Part shown: positions 12,130 through 27,510 of the stretch, one piece after another
How the letters are laid out: each line of letters begins with the position of its first letter
Numbering within the stretch: position 1 is the first letter of the stretch
Source: Plantago major
Lineage: Eukaryota > Streptophyta > Magnoliopsida > Lamiales > Plantaginaceae
DNA: 64,000 nucleotides
NCBI GenBank assembly: GCA_026545765.1
Contig: CM048841.1
Location: 75,390,217-75,454,216, forward strand
Reading direction: 5' to 3'
Notes under the pieces: model-generated
Database searches by the model: none
What the model saw: only the letters and a program-made list of their open reading frames with translations
What the model was told of the DNA's origin: nothing
Program-made: the position numbers and the translations under genes

Positions 12130-13330
12130 GGGGCAATTACATATAGACCCCTTGTATTATGCTCCAATTACAATTCATACCCGTTATTTGAACAATTACA
12201 TTCACACCCATTTTCACCTTTCGGCATTGACTCCAGCTCCTATATGTCAATTATTGAGGATGAGGCACACATGTGGATATTAATTCAAATAAATTAATTA
12301 TCTCTTCCCTTCTTCTTCCATCTCTTCTTCATCTTCCATCTCGTCTTCCACCCAATAACAACCACCACCTCCTCCGACCAATGACCACCACCACCACCTC
12401 CGTCCAATGACCACCACCTCCGTCTAACCACCATTAAAAGGAAAAAGAGTCTCCATTGGTGAGCTTGAAATGGATCTCCAATGGAGTCATATATCAAAGC
12501 TCCGGTTGGAGCTTTCAACACCTCCAACCGGAGCTGTTGAACAGCTCCGTTATGGGGCTGTAAAACAGCCCCAATCAGAGCTGTACACTAAACAGTTTAC
12601 AGCTCCGTTTTGGGGCTGTTTTACAGCCCCGATCGGAGCTGTTTGGGTGTGTAAAACGGAGCTCCATTTGGTGCTGTAAAACAGCCCCAATCGGAGCTAT
12701 AAATGAGCTCCGGCGAGCCCTTGAGCCCTCGCCAGAGTTGTTTAGTGCTCCGATTGGGGATGTTTTTACAGCCCCAATGGGAGCTTAGTTAGGTCTCCAT
12801 TGAAAACCCATTTCAAGCTTTTGAATTCGTCTTCAATGGAGATTCGATTTAGTTTTTTTTCGTTTTGTGATTTTGAAAATTTTTGGGTTTCTATTTTGAG
12901 AATTTGATACTTTTGGATGATTGTGTTGCAATAGCTTTTGGGTTAAACTAGCAAAGTATATTTTATTTTAGTTTATTTTTAAATATTTGGGTCAATTTAG
13001 TAAATTACTATAAAACATAGAGATCAAATTTGTAAAAGTATAAAAGTGTAGAATAAGTTATTTTTATTTGTTGGATCAACAAATTAACAATGCAAATTAA
13101 TTTTTAAATCAATTACAAACAAACCCAGTGAATATTAATTAATAAATGCAGAATTAATGACATGGCAGTCCATGTCAGCACTTGTCGTGTGTCTCCGGCC
13201 AAGCTCCGGGCTGACATCACCTTCAGCGTTGACATGGGTGTATATGTAATCACTTTTGAATTGTACGGGAGGGTTTTGTAATTGTTCAAACTGCAGGTAT
13301 GATGAATCGTAGGGAAGCAATTTTACTTTC
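12130..13330. mobile_element. MULE-like element with long inverted ends
   Basis: The left zone (12130-12230) and the inverted right zone (13220-13320) share interrupted blocks such as TTTGAACAATTACA, consistent with long degenerate terminal inverted repeats of Mutator-like elements. The centre (12500-12790) is a set of alternating palindromic words (CGGAGCTGT, GGGGCTGT, ACAGCCCC). Exact ends and target duplication were not resolved, so family assignment is tentative. Confidence 0.4.
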
Positions 13331-13544
13331 ATTGAATTAATAAATGACATAAAAGAAATGTTTAAAATTACTCTCGTATTAGATAATTTGCCCGGGTTTT
13401 ATCATCGGCCACAATCGACATTACTATGCACTAAAAAGTTAAAATACGACTCAAAAGTCAAAACAGAAAAGAGAAAAAAAAATTTCTTATTTTTTGAAAA
13501 TACATAAAAGGACAAAGAGTTAAATCCACCACTTCACATAATCT

Positions 13545-13620
13545 TCATTATTATTATTATTATTATTATTTTTTTTTTTTTTTTTTTTTTTTAAAATTTT
13601 TTTTATTATTTTTTTTTTAT
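13545..13620. repeat. (ATT)n and poly-T tract
   Basis: About ten ATT repeats run into a long T run. A simple-sequence repeat. Confidence 0.9.
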
Positions 13621-13640
13621 GGTTTTAGAAACCAGCAGCT

Positions 13641-13956
13641 AGGCCCGGCCCTAAGCCCATGCGGGATATTCACCCGCACATGGCCTCGGATTTTTAAGGG
13701 CCTCAATTTCGGTATCATGGTAGTGATAGGTTGTTAAAAATATGATTAAAAATTTGTGTTAAAAACTTACTGTATGATATTGCTTCAAATAACATTTGAA
13801 ATGTTACATTTTTAAAGTGATATATTATGTATACTATTTTGTTAGGAAACTAAATTTAAATTTTATATATGAATCTTTTATTATTTTTAATATATACTGA
13901 TATGTGGGGCATTTTAAAATTTCGTATGGGGGCTCAAAATCTTTGGACTGGCCCTG
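13641..13956. mobile_element. Small hAT-like MITE (GGCCCGGCCC ends)
   Basis: Left end AGGCCCGGCCCTAAG and right end GGACTGGCCCTG are inverted and of the CAGGGCCGG-type common in plant hAT MITEs. Flanks CAGCAGCT and CCACAGCT are a plausible decayed 8-bp duplication. No coding capacity. Confidence 0.5.
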
Positions 13957-14031
13957 CCCACAGCTGCTCAAAAGGCATGTAGTATAAGATATAAATCATA
14001 GAAATTCATTCCCCATAACGTTTGAACATGT

Positions 14032-14600
14032 GGCCAACTGAAGAGGGGTTAAGTTGCACCTTTTGGGAAAAGAATATCTATGAGAGCGAATCTTCTAATA
14101 CATAGGATCAATTGTCTTTCTATGATATTCGACTTTCTTTTAATTGATTGAGCCACCTTGGAGATACCCTTAAACATATAAATTCCTTGTATTATTTTGA
14201 AATAGGCATACATCCCCTATATATTATATTTAAAAGTTGTTTACCCCCTTCATATTTTTTTAAATGATGCAATTTGCCCCTCCATTAGAGAGTGCATTAC
14301 ACTCGCCTATGCCACATCTTAGACTCCATTATATAAAAGTTTTGTTGAACAAGCATAACTTCTTTTAATTTTTTTAGTAGGTTAAATTGTCAATAAAAAT
14401 AATTTAAAGGGGGTAATCCTCCTTGTATCTTAAATATGAGAGTGCAATATGTTAAGACTTAACGGAAAAGTTAATATCATTGAAGCATGGTGTAAGTTGC
14501 ATATTTAACGGCAAATTGAAGAGGGGTTAAGTTGCATCTTTTGGGAAAAGAATATCTATGAGAGCGAATTCTCTAATACGTAGGATCAATTGTCTTTTTA
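14032..14600. repeat. Pair of ~95-bp direct repeats about 475 bp apart
   Basis: The stretch around GAAGAGGGGTTAAGTTGCA at 14038 recurs at 14514. Identity is high for about 95 bp, through AATATCTATGAGAGCGAAT and the following bases. The interior resembles noncoding transposon sequence (runs such as CCCCTATATATTAT and TTTACCCCCTTCAT). It could be a duplicated MITE end or a segmental duplication. Confidence 0.7.
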
Positions 14601-15114
14601 TTAAAAATAAAAGGGGTAAATTGCCAAATTTTTGAGTCCTAACCTTTAAAACGTGCACAAGTGATTTCTTTTTAAAAATAATTATTATAATGTAAAAGTA
14701 GAAGTGAAAAAGCTTGGCTTACATATCACACAAAAGTATATACATTGAAACAACTCAACATGTGAACTATATATGCACCCTAGCTATAAATTATGATCAT
14801 TGATTAAGAGATCCATCTACCCACTCGTTGTATTAAAAGGTCCTCTAACTCTAAGTAGTGGGCGCATATCATGTCCACCACGAAGCTAATTGCACATAAT
14901 CTTTTCGTTATTTCACTAACTATGGTTGATTGCATTAGTTAATTACAACTAGCACAATTTAGTAAACAATATTACGCAATTATGATCTTAATTGAGATAA
15001 GACAAAAGAAGTTCAACCTGTAATTATGTGTAAGAGGCTCCGTCCAGCTATTTCTACATGCAGTTGGGAAGTTTCCAGATGCCTTCATGAATGAGAACAA
15101 TGTGCAGTAAATTA
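14601..15114. other. Intergenic, no gene seen
   Basis: AT-rich sequence, nothing supportable. Confidence 0.5.
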
Positions 15115-15117
15115 TTA

Positions 15118-15210
15118 GGCTGTTTGGCAAGCGATTAAAACTATAAAAACTTGGTTAAAATAAATGTTTTTAACCAGGTTTTGGTGATTTTAATTAGGTG
15201 CCAAACAAGC
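15118..15210. mobile_element. Very small Tourist-like MITE
   Basis: GGCTGTTTGGCAAG at the left and the inverted GGTGCCAAACAAGC at the right, about 93 bp apart, with TTA on the left flank. The ends match Tourist-type MITEs, but the right-hand TTA is not preserved. Confidence 0.5.
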
Positions 15211-15463
15211 AGATATGTTTTGCGAGTGAAGACAAAGTGCGCGAGAATGACATGTTTTGACTTTTGGTATAGTGGAATCATCATATCACCTCGAAATCAG
15301 TGCTTCAGTACATCTGACGTCCCACACACACACATCGGATTTCAATCGATTATTGATCTTGTCTGGCGGTTAGAACCTGCTTTTTTACTTCATTCAAAAT
15401 TTATTTTAATGTGCTTTGCCCTTTTTATCTATGTTGTGGGCCAGACCTCGTAATATTTCTTTA

Positions 15464-15826
15464 GCTTATGTTTGCAAATGCTTAAAAAAAGTGCTTTTGT
15501 GATTTTTAAGTAGTAAAAGTATTTTTTGAATGTTTTATATTACAACTTCTGCTGCAACTTTTCTGGTAAAAAAACAGGTAACCGCCAGAAGCCGAGAAGC
15601 AAACCAATAGTTGCTTCTAACTGCTTTAAGCAAGTAGTAGCTTTTTTCAATTAAAAACAACTAATTAAATTAATTTTTGCAAACAATAAAACTTCTGCTT
15701 TCAAAATTTTAAGGTGCTTTTTATATGATATATCAAACACTACTGACTTTTACTTAAAATCAACTTTAATCAATTTTAGTAGAAGCAGACAAAAAAGCAC
15801 AAGTAAAATCATTTGCAGACACACAC
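15464..15826. mobile_element. Harbinger/Tourist-like MITE
   Basis: Inverted ends GCTTATGTTTGCAAATG and GTGTGTGTCTGCAAATG, with TTA at 15461-15463 and 15827-15829. Subterminal inverted similarity continues (AAAAGTGCTTTTGTG against CACAAGTAAAA). Noncoding. Confidence 0.65.
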
Positions 15827-16212
15827 TTAATATAATTCCCAGAGTTTTACACCATAATCCATATATTTGTATGAATTCCAAAACCCTTACACCTTTTTCT
15901 TATGTTTTTTCTTTCCAGTGGCTTAAGTGAATATTATCTCCTCAAAATTGTTGATGGGAGGTATGTCTGGTTAGACCACCTAGTGGTGGTGTTAAATGAA
16001 GATTTTGTAATTTCTCTTAATTCTTGTACTTGAAGGATTTTGAGCAGTTTCTATTAGTTATATGGGATTAAGATGTTTTGACTTACCTTTCAAGTTGATT
16101 GTATGCATTATGAGGATAAAAGCAACATCTCTCAATAGATGACCAACCGCGTTAAAATTTTAGTTTTAGAATGTTACAGGGTACTTAAAAACACATATGA
16201 CCTCTCCATTAA

Positions 16213-16948
16213 GACCATCTCCAACAGAGTTGGAAATGGTGTTGCAAATGCTGTTGCAACTCCAGTAGAGTTGCAACAGCAGTTGCAAGTTTGGGGCGCT
16301 GGGACTCGTCCCAAATTTTGGGGCTAGTCCCAAACCATGTTTTTTTATTTTTTTAAAAAAATTGTTTAGTTTTTTCTTTGTTTTTTTCTTTATGTTTCCT
16401 CTTTATTTTTTGTTTGATTTGTATTTCTTGTTGTTTTTGTTTTCTTTTATTTTTTAAGTATTGTAATTTTATTTAAAGTAATATAATTTTTTTTTTCAAT
16501 TTGAAGTATTGTTGAATATTTTTATATGATAATTATATGTGTAACAATGCAAACATACTTATATATAAGGAAGCATGTGAGTTTTCTCGGATATGATAAT
16601 GCATATTGTACCTTAATTGTTATAATTTTCAATTCCAATTATTGTAATTTTCAATTTCAAGTATTATAATTTTTTAAGTAATGTAATTTTTATTCCCAGG
16701 TAATGTATTTAAAAAAATTAATGTGATTTTATTATAATTAATAAATGACATTTAAAATAAATTCAAGAATAAATTAAGTTTAATAGGAATTGAGAAAAGA
16801 AAATAAAATTAAAAATTGAGTTTGAAAGAAATGTGAAAAGAAAATAAATTTGGGCCTCAACTGTTGGAGTAGAGAGTTGCAAAGAGAGTTGCAGTGAGTG
16901 GAATGCTGACGTGGCAGGGAAAGTTGGTTGCAACCGATGGAGATGATC
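16213..16948. mobile_element. Harbinger-like MITE (GACCATCTCCAAC ends)
   Basis: Left end GACCATCTCCAACAG and inverted right end GATCATCTCCATCGG, with TAA at 16210-16212 and 16949-16951. A 736-bp noncoding element with T-rich interior. The ends match a widespread plant Harbinger MITE type. Confidence 0.65.
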
Positions 16949-17056
16949 TAAAACGAGGAGAATAGAATAGGAAGGGTTTATCTGCTCCAATAACTCGCCC
17001 GATGGCATCGTCTTGAGGCTCTAGGCTTCAAAAAGACTACTCTACAATGTTACTGT

Positions 17057-18270
17057 CAGGGCCGTCTTCGAGATTTAAGGGGCCCTGTGCGAAATTTCTA
17101 AGCGAGGTCCCACCAAATAATACTATAATAAAATTTTCTTTTATAGAAATGAAAAGTAAAAGTAACAAAATTCATCCATTACAAGTAGTATATAAATCTT
17201 TTTTTGAAAAATGCATATTACAAACGACTATAAATATTAGTTGAAAAGTGCAACTCTTCTAGCTTGCTTTGAAGCAACATCATCAATTAAATCTTCATAA
17301 CTTGCTTTCTCCATTATATCATTATTAATTTATACCATCGTTAGTTCGTTGAGTCGTTCTTGTGAAATTGACCTATAATATTTTTTGAAATAATAGAAAT
17401 TATTTTATACATAAATTCATCAGACTAACTGCAGTCTCTACTCTAACTCTAGAAGTTTTCACTTAGTGTATGTTGGCTAACAACTAAAATTCAAAAATTG
17501 GATTAAAAATACCTAATTTTTACTTAAATGGTTTTATTTCTATGACAAACACTTGGCCACCAAAATTCTTTCAAAATTCTCGTTTCTGGACCGACTACTT
17601 CAAGATCAAAACACAACATTACAACATGACCAAATAATAAAGAATTGCTTTACAATCCAAAGTTTTCGAATAAACATATCTAGTTAATATGATAATTAAC
17701 AACATGACTTTCTAAGATTCAACATCAAAGAACTATAAACCTAGTCTCATGAACTCAAGAAGCAGGCAGTTTAGGAAATTAAGCAGCCAAGACAAGAGTA
17801 AAAGATATCCATTAATAGCTAAAAAAATCAAATTAAAGAGGTGAGATGCTCAAATCAAAATTCCAACTATTTGCTTGTCTTTTTATCAAATCAATAAGTG
17901 AAACTCACATTGCTTAACAAAACGGAGCTAGAATTGGATAAAAAGAGATATGCATGAAATATTAGAATGAAGGATTAAGGGTGAACATGTTTATGTACAT
18001 TAATCAAACAAGAACAATGAGCATCGACCTTTTTTTTTCGAAATTTGAAGAATTGAATGGATGCCAAGAGAAATTAGGGATGAAAAAGCACAAGAAATAG
18101 AGAAAAGAGAAAGAGAACTGAAGAGATGAAGAGCCTCCGAAATTATTGATGTTGTCTGGAAGACGTCTTCTTCTATTTTTATTTATTCTTATTTAATTTT
18201 TTTTTTTAACTCGACTCTGGAGTTGGGCCCCAAAATTTGAGGCTGGGGCCCTAAGAAAGGTGAGGCCCTA
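17057..18270. mobile_element. hAT-like remnant, right end uncertain
   Basis: The left end CAGGGCCGTCTTCGAG is typical of a plant hAT family. GGGGCCC words occur near both margins (17080 and 18220-18265) in a pattern like subterminal repeats. A matching right terminus and 8-bp duplication could not be found, so the copy is probably truncated. Confidence 0.4.
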
Positions 18271-18607
18271 TCTACGTTGGGTTCATGGCAAGACAAGATA
18301 GGCTGATTCTTGTCACCAACCACACAGACAAATTGTATCAACTCCTTGTGTCTCAAAGTAGTGGGAAATCAAAACCATTAGTTCCCATTATTTTCCAATA
18401 GTTTTAACACTAGTTTAAAGTTAATTGTTTATATCACTAGTGGGATTATATCACTTTAAAAATATTGAAAAGTGCAATAGAGACCAAACTACAGGAAGAT
18501 GATGACAACCACTGGCGACCAACCCCTTACCTAACTACATTTTGCATGACAAATGAAAAATAAAATAAAATTAAAGATAAGTTGGCGAGGCCTCTACAAA
18601 TCTTTTG

Positions 18608-18615
18608 TATAAATA
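18608..18615 (+). promoter_or_regulatory. Putative TATA box of O-methyltransferase gene 1
   Basis: TATAAATA, 124 bp upstream of the chosen start codon. The second copy has the similar TATAAAT 110 bp upstream of its own start, which supports both as core promoter elements. Confidence 0.6.
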
Positions 18616-18731
18616 AGCTCGACCTCAAAGCTATAGCCAACAAGGAAAACTTTACTCTCAAACATCTTCCTTGTGTTACAACATCATATACACTTTTTCT
18701 AAGTCATTTCATCATCCTCTTTTTCTCCAAG

Positions 18732-21302
<2,571 letters not shown>

Positions 21303-21594
21303 GAGGGCAAATTGTTACTACTACTGCTACCGCTACTACGAGTATTATGGATGAAATTTATATAAACTTTTAAATAATATTGTTGTTTTTATCATTACTC
21401 AAAGTTGTTGAAATTCCTTCGTGTAAAAAAATATTGTATTATGTTTTACTCTCACTATGTTGAGTTTGTAACCCTTCGTCTTATATCAATATATAGATTT
21501 TGATTATTTCTATACCACTGCCCATATATTCTTGTTCTTGTATAATATCAAGGGTCGGATTTTTTAGCATGGTGGATGGGTTAGATAGTACTTA

Positions 21595-21796
21595 CTCCGT
21601 CCCGGAATAAGTTTCTCACAGTTTGAAACTAAACCTCTCCTTAGGAGGATAGATGGGGCGATTCGGAGGCTAAATTTTCATTATATATAAAAATTGAACA
21701 TTTTACATTTACGATTTAAGATTAATCCGTAATCAAAGTTGGAAAAGTTTGACCGCAAAAAGTCAAAGTGAAAAACTTGTTCCGGGACGGAGGAAG
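21595..21796. mobile_element. Stowaway-like MITE just downstream of OMT copy 1
   Basis: Left end CTCCGTCCCGGAATAAG, right end inverted (CTTGTTCCGGGACGGAGG), TA on both flanks (21593-21594 and 21797-21798). It lies about 290 bp after the stop codon. Confidence 0.8.
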
Positions 21797-21899
21797 TAGC
21801 ACAATACTTCACCATATACCGGTCATAAGGACTCTCCACGTATTCACCTAACATATTTTATTATCTCTACTTTCGAATAATTGTGAGCAGATGGTAACA

Positions 21900-22960
21900 G
21901 ATTCTTGGGATGGAGAATTGGGGCTTTTAGAAAAATTGGATAATTGTTGAAGGTTTACTGGATTAGGAGAAGGAGATTTTGGGATGGTGAAATTGAAAGT
22001 TAAAAAGATGAAGGATGAATTGGAGGAGTTACACAGTTGGGAGTATACTGCTGCGGCTGAGGAACGAATTTATGAGGTCAAAGAAGAGCTTGAGGAACAA
22101 CTGGATAGAGAAGAATTGCTTTGGAAACAAATATCGAAAGCTCAATGGTTAGCCAAAGGGGATAGAAATACACGTTTCTTGCACTAACAAGCGACGCAAT
22201 GAGCAATGAGAAACGAAATTCAGGTCCTGGAAATTGAGGATGGCATTTTGCTTACTGATGAACAACGGATGGGTGAGACCGTGAGATAGTAAACCGTTAA
22301 TTTAGAAGTTGTATTTACTTCCAAGAAGCTGTCACATGACGAGATTGAGGATGTAGTTAGAACTATGGAAGCTCAAGTGGATCAGCGTATCAATTAGGAG
22401 TTGGCCCAAGTGTTTACATCGGATGAGGTGAAACGTGCACTCTATGATATGATATGTGCTCTTAAATCCCCTTTCCCCTGATGGCATGTCTACTGTTTTT
22501 TACCAATGTTCTTAGGATATTGTGGTTACTAATGTGATTACTTGTACGTTGAATTTCCTGAATAACATATTTTTGAATCCTAAACTGAATTTAACACATG
22601 TTTTCCTTATTCCTAAGTGCCAAAAACCTGTTAATATTACTTAGTTTCGTCATATTAGTCTGAGCAATGTTACATGTAAAATTGCTTCTAAAGCATTTAG
22701 TAATAGATTAAAACCCCACATGAATACTATAATTGGTGAAACCCAATATGCTTTTTGTGCATAATAGACCTAGTACTAATAATGTTCTTGTTGCCTATGA
22801 AGTGAACCATTTCTTAAAAAACAAAAAAAAACGAGTAAAAATGCTTTTATGGCTCTTAAACTTGATATGAGTGGACTTTCTTACATAGAGTGTTTGAGAG
22901 ATTAGGATCTGAGACTTCATTTATTGGTCCCATTATGCTTAGTGTGTACTCCGTCTCTTG
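21900..22960 (+). mobile_element. LINE-1 (L1) reverse-transcriptase remnant
   Basis: Translation gives LLWKQISKAQWLAKGDRNTR, the linker typical of plant L1 ORF2 just before the RT domain. Further RT pieces follow: NITQFRHI-like sequence near 22635, then a QYAF segment near 22745 and FMALKLDMS near 22850 (family form AYMALKLDMSKAYD). Several stops and frame changes separate the pieces: a stop follows RFLH at 22185 and more occur by 22290. It is a dead, 5'-truncated LINE. AT-rich coding style differs from the adjacent OMT exons. Confidence 0.8.
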
Positions 22961-23056
22961 TAACTAAATAAAAATTGAAGAATTAATATTTTGATTTTAT
23001 ATTTATACAAGGAAGAAAATACAAACAAAACATTTTGTTTTAATCTCTATGTGCAA

Positions 23057-23090
<34 letters not shown>

Positions 23091-23689
23091 TGCTTGATAT
23101 ATGTCATGGACCGAAAAATGAATTCTTCAGGAATTTCATTTCACTTTATATGTTCGTGAATATCGATCCTACTATGTTGTTATTTTTCAACTGGTCTTAT
23201 TGTCTTTTTCATGATCATCATAACAAACTGAGAGTATTTACTAGGTAATTTGTGTATCAACTGTTTCAGGACTAAATGTAAACTGGGTTTATGACTCACT
23301 ATTTACCAATTGAACAATTGGATTCGTTAGAATGATCAATATTCGAGGAACAAAATACAAATAATTTTTTTTCTAGGCAAATGAAAGGAGATGAAACTGT
23401 AAAAGAAAAATTGAATCTGAAAAATATATTGAATAAATTTTAATTTATATTATTCTCATATATTACATATGACTTGAAATTCCAAGAAACGAAATTTTGA
23501 AAATGAAGTTTTGGAATTCGCACGTATGACTTCGAAAATAATGTTATAAAAAAATAAACAATAATAAAAAAATAAATGGTCTTAGTTGAATTAGAGAAAG
23601 TGGGAGTGATACTTTTGCAAAATAAAAAAAATAGGGTCATGTTCGGGAGAAACTCTCTGATCAACATATAAAAAATGAAAAAAATGACA
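22961..23689. other. Intergenic, ATT repeat, no gene
   Basis: Holds an (ATT)n tract at 23059-23090. Otherwise AT-rich DNA without a supportable feature. Confidence 0.5.
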
Positions 23690-23691
23690 TA

Positions 23692-23948
23692 CTCTCTCCG
23701 TTTCAAAGAAATCTTTCCATTTTGACTTTGACCGGTCAACTGCTTTCGACTTTGACCGCGAATTACTCTTAAACTATAATAGTAAATAATTTAATAAAAT
23801 TGTATAATGAAATTTTAATTATTAAATTTTCATTATATAATTTTATTAAATTATTTACTATTATAGTTTAAGAGTAATTTGCTGTCAAAGTCGAAGACAG
23901 TTGACCGTAGAATAGTAAAATGGAATAATTTCTTTGAAACGGATGGAG
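23692..23948. mobile_element. Stowaway-like fold-back MITE
   Basis: 257 bp, nearly a perfect hairpin. CTCTCCGTTTCAAAGAAAT on the left pairs with ATTTCTTTGAAACGGATGGAG on the right, and the arms meet near 23823. TA flanks both ends. The long central identity (TAATAAAATTGTATAATG and its complement) could fold into a double-stranded RNA if transcribed. Confidence 0.88.
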
Positions 23949-23999
23949 TATTATGTAATAGTTGAACTAAGGTACTCCCCTTTTTTTTTCTTGCTAACG

Positions 24000-24935
24000 T
24001 TTACTTCTTGCAGGTTGTTTTGTTGAAAAAGTGGTCTTGCTACTTGCTCTTCTTTCCCTCCTTTTTTCTTCTTGTGTTGGCCCTTGGTGAGTGGACACAT
24101 AAGGGAGTAGTTTTTTCGTGTACTACGATGATCTTATATGTTGTTTTAACTCAAAGTTTTTACTTTGAGGTTTAAGCGTTCACTTCTTAAATTTCTTACC
24201 GTTTGGTCCTTTGCAAGTATTATAGGTGTAGGGGGTTATTTAAATACCGAACTCTTGCTCTAGTCACATCTTAAATTGCTTACCACTCACTTTGAAAAAT
24301 AAGTGCAGGGTGTAGGGGTGTAGCTATTAGGGCTTGTGGTTTGTTTTATCTGATAACTCTTAAATTTCTTACTTCGTACTTGCTTATGACCTTTCGGTTT
24401 AGGGATGTGATTTTGCTTGGGGTGGTTGAGGTTTTGTTGGAGACTTCAAGTTATCGTGTTTTCGAGACCTCGCTTTAAATTTCTTGCCACTCACTTTCAC
24501 TTTGAAAGACAAGTGTAGGGTGTAGGAGCGTAGGCTAGTTTCGTTAACGTTTATTGTTTCTCTAGTGCTTGGTGTTCCTTAGGTACCTCTCTGTTGGCGG
24601 TTTGGATGGAGTTGGGGTGTTGTTTGTTTTTTTAAGCTTCTTGTTGGAAGGTTTGGATGGAGTTGGGGTTTTGAGTCTATTTTGGGCCACTTCGAAAGCT
24701 GCTTGTTCTTTTACCTCTCTTTGGAATCTTATTGTAACAAGCTCTATTTTGATATTTTGTAACTTGAGGTTCAGTCTCTTGTGGAGTTGTAGGTCGGGAT
24801 TAAGGGTTGTATTTCCGCCCGTGGTACTTTGTCGAGCATACCTTGTGCACGATTGTATTTTCTTGGACTTGTTCTCGTTTCATAATATATATTTGGCTAA
24901 TACAAAAAAGAAAAAAAAAACAAAAGGTATACATT
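24000..24935 (+). mobile_element. Probable LINE 3' end with poly-A
   Basis: A GT-rich block with internal near-repeats: GTTTGGATGGAGTTGGGGT at about 24600 and 24651, and CTTACCACTCACTTTGA at about 24278 with a related CTTGCCACTCACTTTCA at 24492. It ends TTTGGCTAATAC followed by an A-rich tail. This looks like a plant L1 3' untranslated region and may belong with the RT remnant at 21900-22960, split by the MITE at 23692. The 122-aa frame here is not a gene. Confidence 0.45.
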
Positions 24936-24939
24936 AGTG

Positions 24940-26560
24940 TAATTAGACAATCTAATTGTGGTGGCTGATGTAATGTGTCCTCTGAAGTTGTAAAAGTAAT
25001 GGGAAAAGGAAAGTGTAGTATAAAAATAAATGATAAAAAAAAAGAAATTGTGTATTATAGATTTTTTTTTTTTATAAGATGATGAGTTTGATTGGGTTTA
25101 ATGATTTATTGTGAGTGTAATGCTGATCAAGCAAGCAAGCAAGCAAAAGTGATAATGTGACCTAAAAGAAGCTGGTGACTGTCTGAAAGTCAGAGAAAGA
25201 CAACGATTCATGGAAACATTCTCCTTGACTGAAATAAAGCCAACCAACTTGCGTCTTTGTGACCCTTGCTGAGCATCTTCTGTTGACATCCCATCGACTT
25301 GCTACATAAAGCTTATTGTAGGTGGCCAAATTTTCTTCAACCGAACGCGGTTGTTGGGTGGGTTGGTGATGTTGCCTGTTGGGAACTAGAGATGAAATTC
25401 CATATTCATGCATAATTGCACATAGTGTCTTGTTTGACAACAATTAAAGTTTGATTCGAGCTTAATCGAACCGCGAGTAGGCACGATTCATTTAATAAAC
25501 GAGTGTAAAATTGAACTCAATTTAAGTTTGAATAAATTGTTACGAGTTCGAACTCGGTACAATGTATAAAATGTATTCATCGTTTAAAAAAGAATAATAA
25601 AAAATTATCACATATTCATATTATTTAAATAACTGAAATAACATGTTTTAGCAAACTGAGCTAACTCGACTCGTTAGTTAAACGAATACAATGGGTATAG
25701 CCGTATAGGGCTTGACTGAAGTTACAACTAACATGTGGAGAGTTATGAAATTAATATTTTTAATTAATTCTCTAACCATATCCTTGACAATGCTTTTAAC
25801 TTTGCACGGTCCATTTCTGTAAAATCATTTCTCAATATAGCATGTATCATAGATGATTTAGCGAATCTACTTTTGCTTAGATATAAAGTTCATATAGATC
25901 TAGCCAGGGCCATTAGCCACATTAATAACACTTAATTAATAATTGTGCACAAATAAATTAAAAGAAAAGAATTATGATATTAATTGATTTATAATAATCA
26001 TTAATTAGTATGCACTTTCAAGTGTAACCAACTCAAATTGCAGCTCAATTACAAGCCTTTGTATTGCTTCATGACTCATAAGCCACACTAACACTTTTTT
26101 TTGCCACTAAGAGAATCATTACTCACCAAACTAAGGAAAATTTATGTCCAGGCCAACAACCATGCATAATCTTTTAGTTTATCCTTAAGCCCTTTTATTA
26201 TAACAATCTCATTTATGCTTCATGCTTAAGCTTATCCAAAACATAAACATTGCTTTCTCCTTTCCCTCCAACCAATAGTACTTTCACTTGAATATGTCAC
26301 CAGCTTAGTAGTTTATGGTTTGAAAATGGATTCAACAGTAGCTGATTGGTTCAGATGATATCTTGGTAAGAATAGTCACACCAAGCATCTTCATAATTAT
26401 AGAACTGTTTAGTAAAATTGATTATGATAAGTTACATGATTAGTTCTCTTAGTTAAATATAAAATAATATAATATAAAACCAAATCAATTGGTTTATTAA
26501 AATATATAAATTAACTAACTTATCAAATCATTTAAGAGTAAGTATAGTAAAAGAGAAGAT
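24940..26560. other. Intergenic, no gene seen
   Basis: AT-rich. Around 25440-25700 are scattered CGAGTT/ACTCG words like those inside nearby hAT elements, suggesting a decayed copy with no clear ends. The minus-strand frames at 25098-25443 match nothing I recognise. Confidence 0.45.
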
Positions 26561-26801
26561 TTTTTTATAGATTAGGAAAATCCGGTTTATACAATAGAGA
26601 ACCGGTTAGAAACACTACAAACTGGTTAATAGCTTTTGATATAAATACTCAAATAAACAATACACTCTCACAAAAATCACACAACTTAACTATCTTTCTC
26701 TCTCTACAAGAGCTCTAGTGAGAGAAACATCCACCCCTCTCTTCATATTCTTCGCCGGAAATTATGGTGCTCCAACACGGCGGCAATCAAATCGTTCCGT
26801 T

Positions 26802-26803
<2 letters not shown>

Positions 26804-26891
<88 letters not shown>
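26804..26891. repeat. (TC)n microsatellite
   Basis: About 43 TC units. They generate Ser-Leu frames that are not genes. Confidence 0.97.
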
Positions 26892-26892
<1 letters not shown>

Positions 26893-27092
26893 GCGTGCCG
26901 TTTCGCCAGATTTCTACCGGAGCTTGCCGGATTTCCACCGGATTTTCAGATCTAGTTGCTAAAAGGTTCAAATCTACAAATTCATCTCGCTTTTTTCGTT
27001 AAAATCTCATTTGGAAGTGAAATTTGACCTTTTATTTTTCGATTTTCGTTGATTTTACGTTCTGATATTTTCATATCTGAAACCAGATCTAG

Positions 27093-27510
27093 TTTCAGAT
27101 CTGAAAATTCGTACAGTGAAAATCGAATCATATTATCTGGTGTTTTGTTATGGTTTTAAAAGTTGGTGTTATAGTTGTAAGCATCATTGTTACGGTTTTA
27201 GCTTGTTGTTGACTGTTTCAGTCTGTTATTGTTTTAGCGCATATGTTATAGTTTCAAGATCTATTATTGTAATTTTAAGCAACAACGTTATTGTGATCTG
27301 GTTTCAGATCTGAAAATTCGTACAGTGAAAATCGAATCATGTTATCTGGTGTTTTGTTATGGCTTTAAGAATTGGTGTTATAGTTGTAAGCATCATTGTT
27401 ACAGTTTTAGCTTGTTGTTGAATGTTTCAGTCTCTTATTGTTTTAGCGCATATGTTATAGTTTCAAAACCTATTATTATAATTTTAAGCAACAACGTTAT
27501 TGCTTTAGCG
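27093..27510. repeat. Two 209-bp tandem direct repeats
   Basis: TTTCAGATCTGAAAATTCG at 27093 recurs at 27302, and the following about 200 bp match with few changes. The two copies give twin 65-residue frames that are repeat by-products. Confidence 0.85.

Noticed and set aside
18582-18731. An upstream start for OMT copy 1 at 18582
   Set aside because: That ATG lies upstream of the putative TATA box, and copy 2 has a matching first exon starting at the MK(E/D)K position.
24569-24937. A 122-aa frame on the plus strand
   Set aside because: Overlaps a likely LINE 3' end with poly-A. Composition and ending (Lys run) reflect the tail.
25098-25443. Minus-strand frames of 63 and 93 aa as a possible gene
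   Set aside because: No conserved motif, no neighbouring exon in frame, and the two frames overlap each other.
26718-27002. Ser-Leu repeat frames
   Set aside because: Produced by the (TC)n microsatellite.
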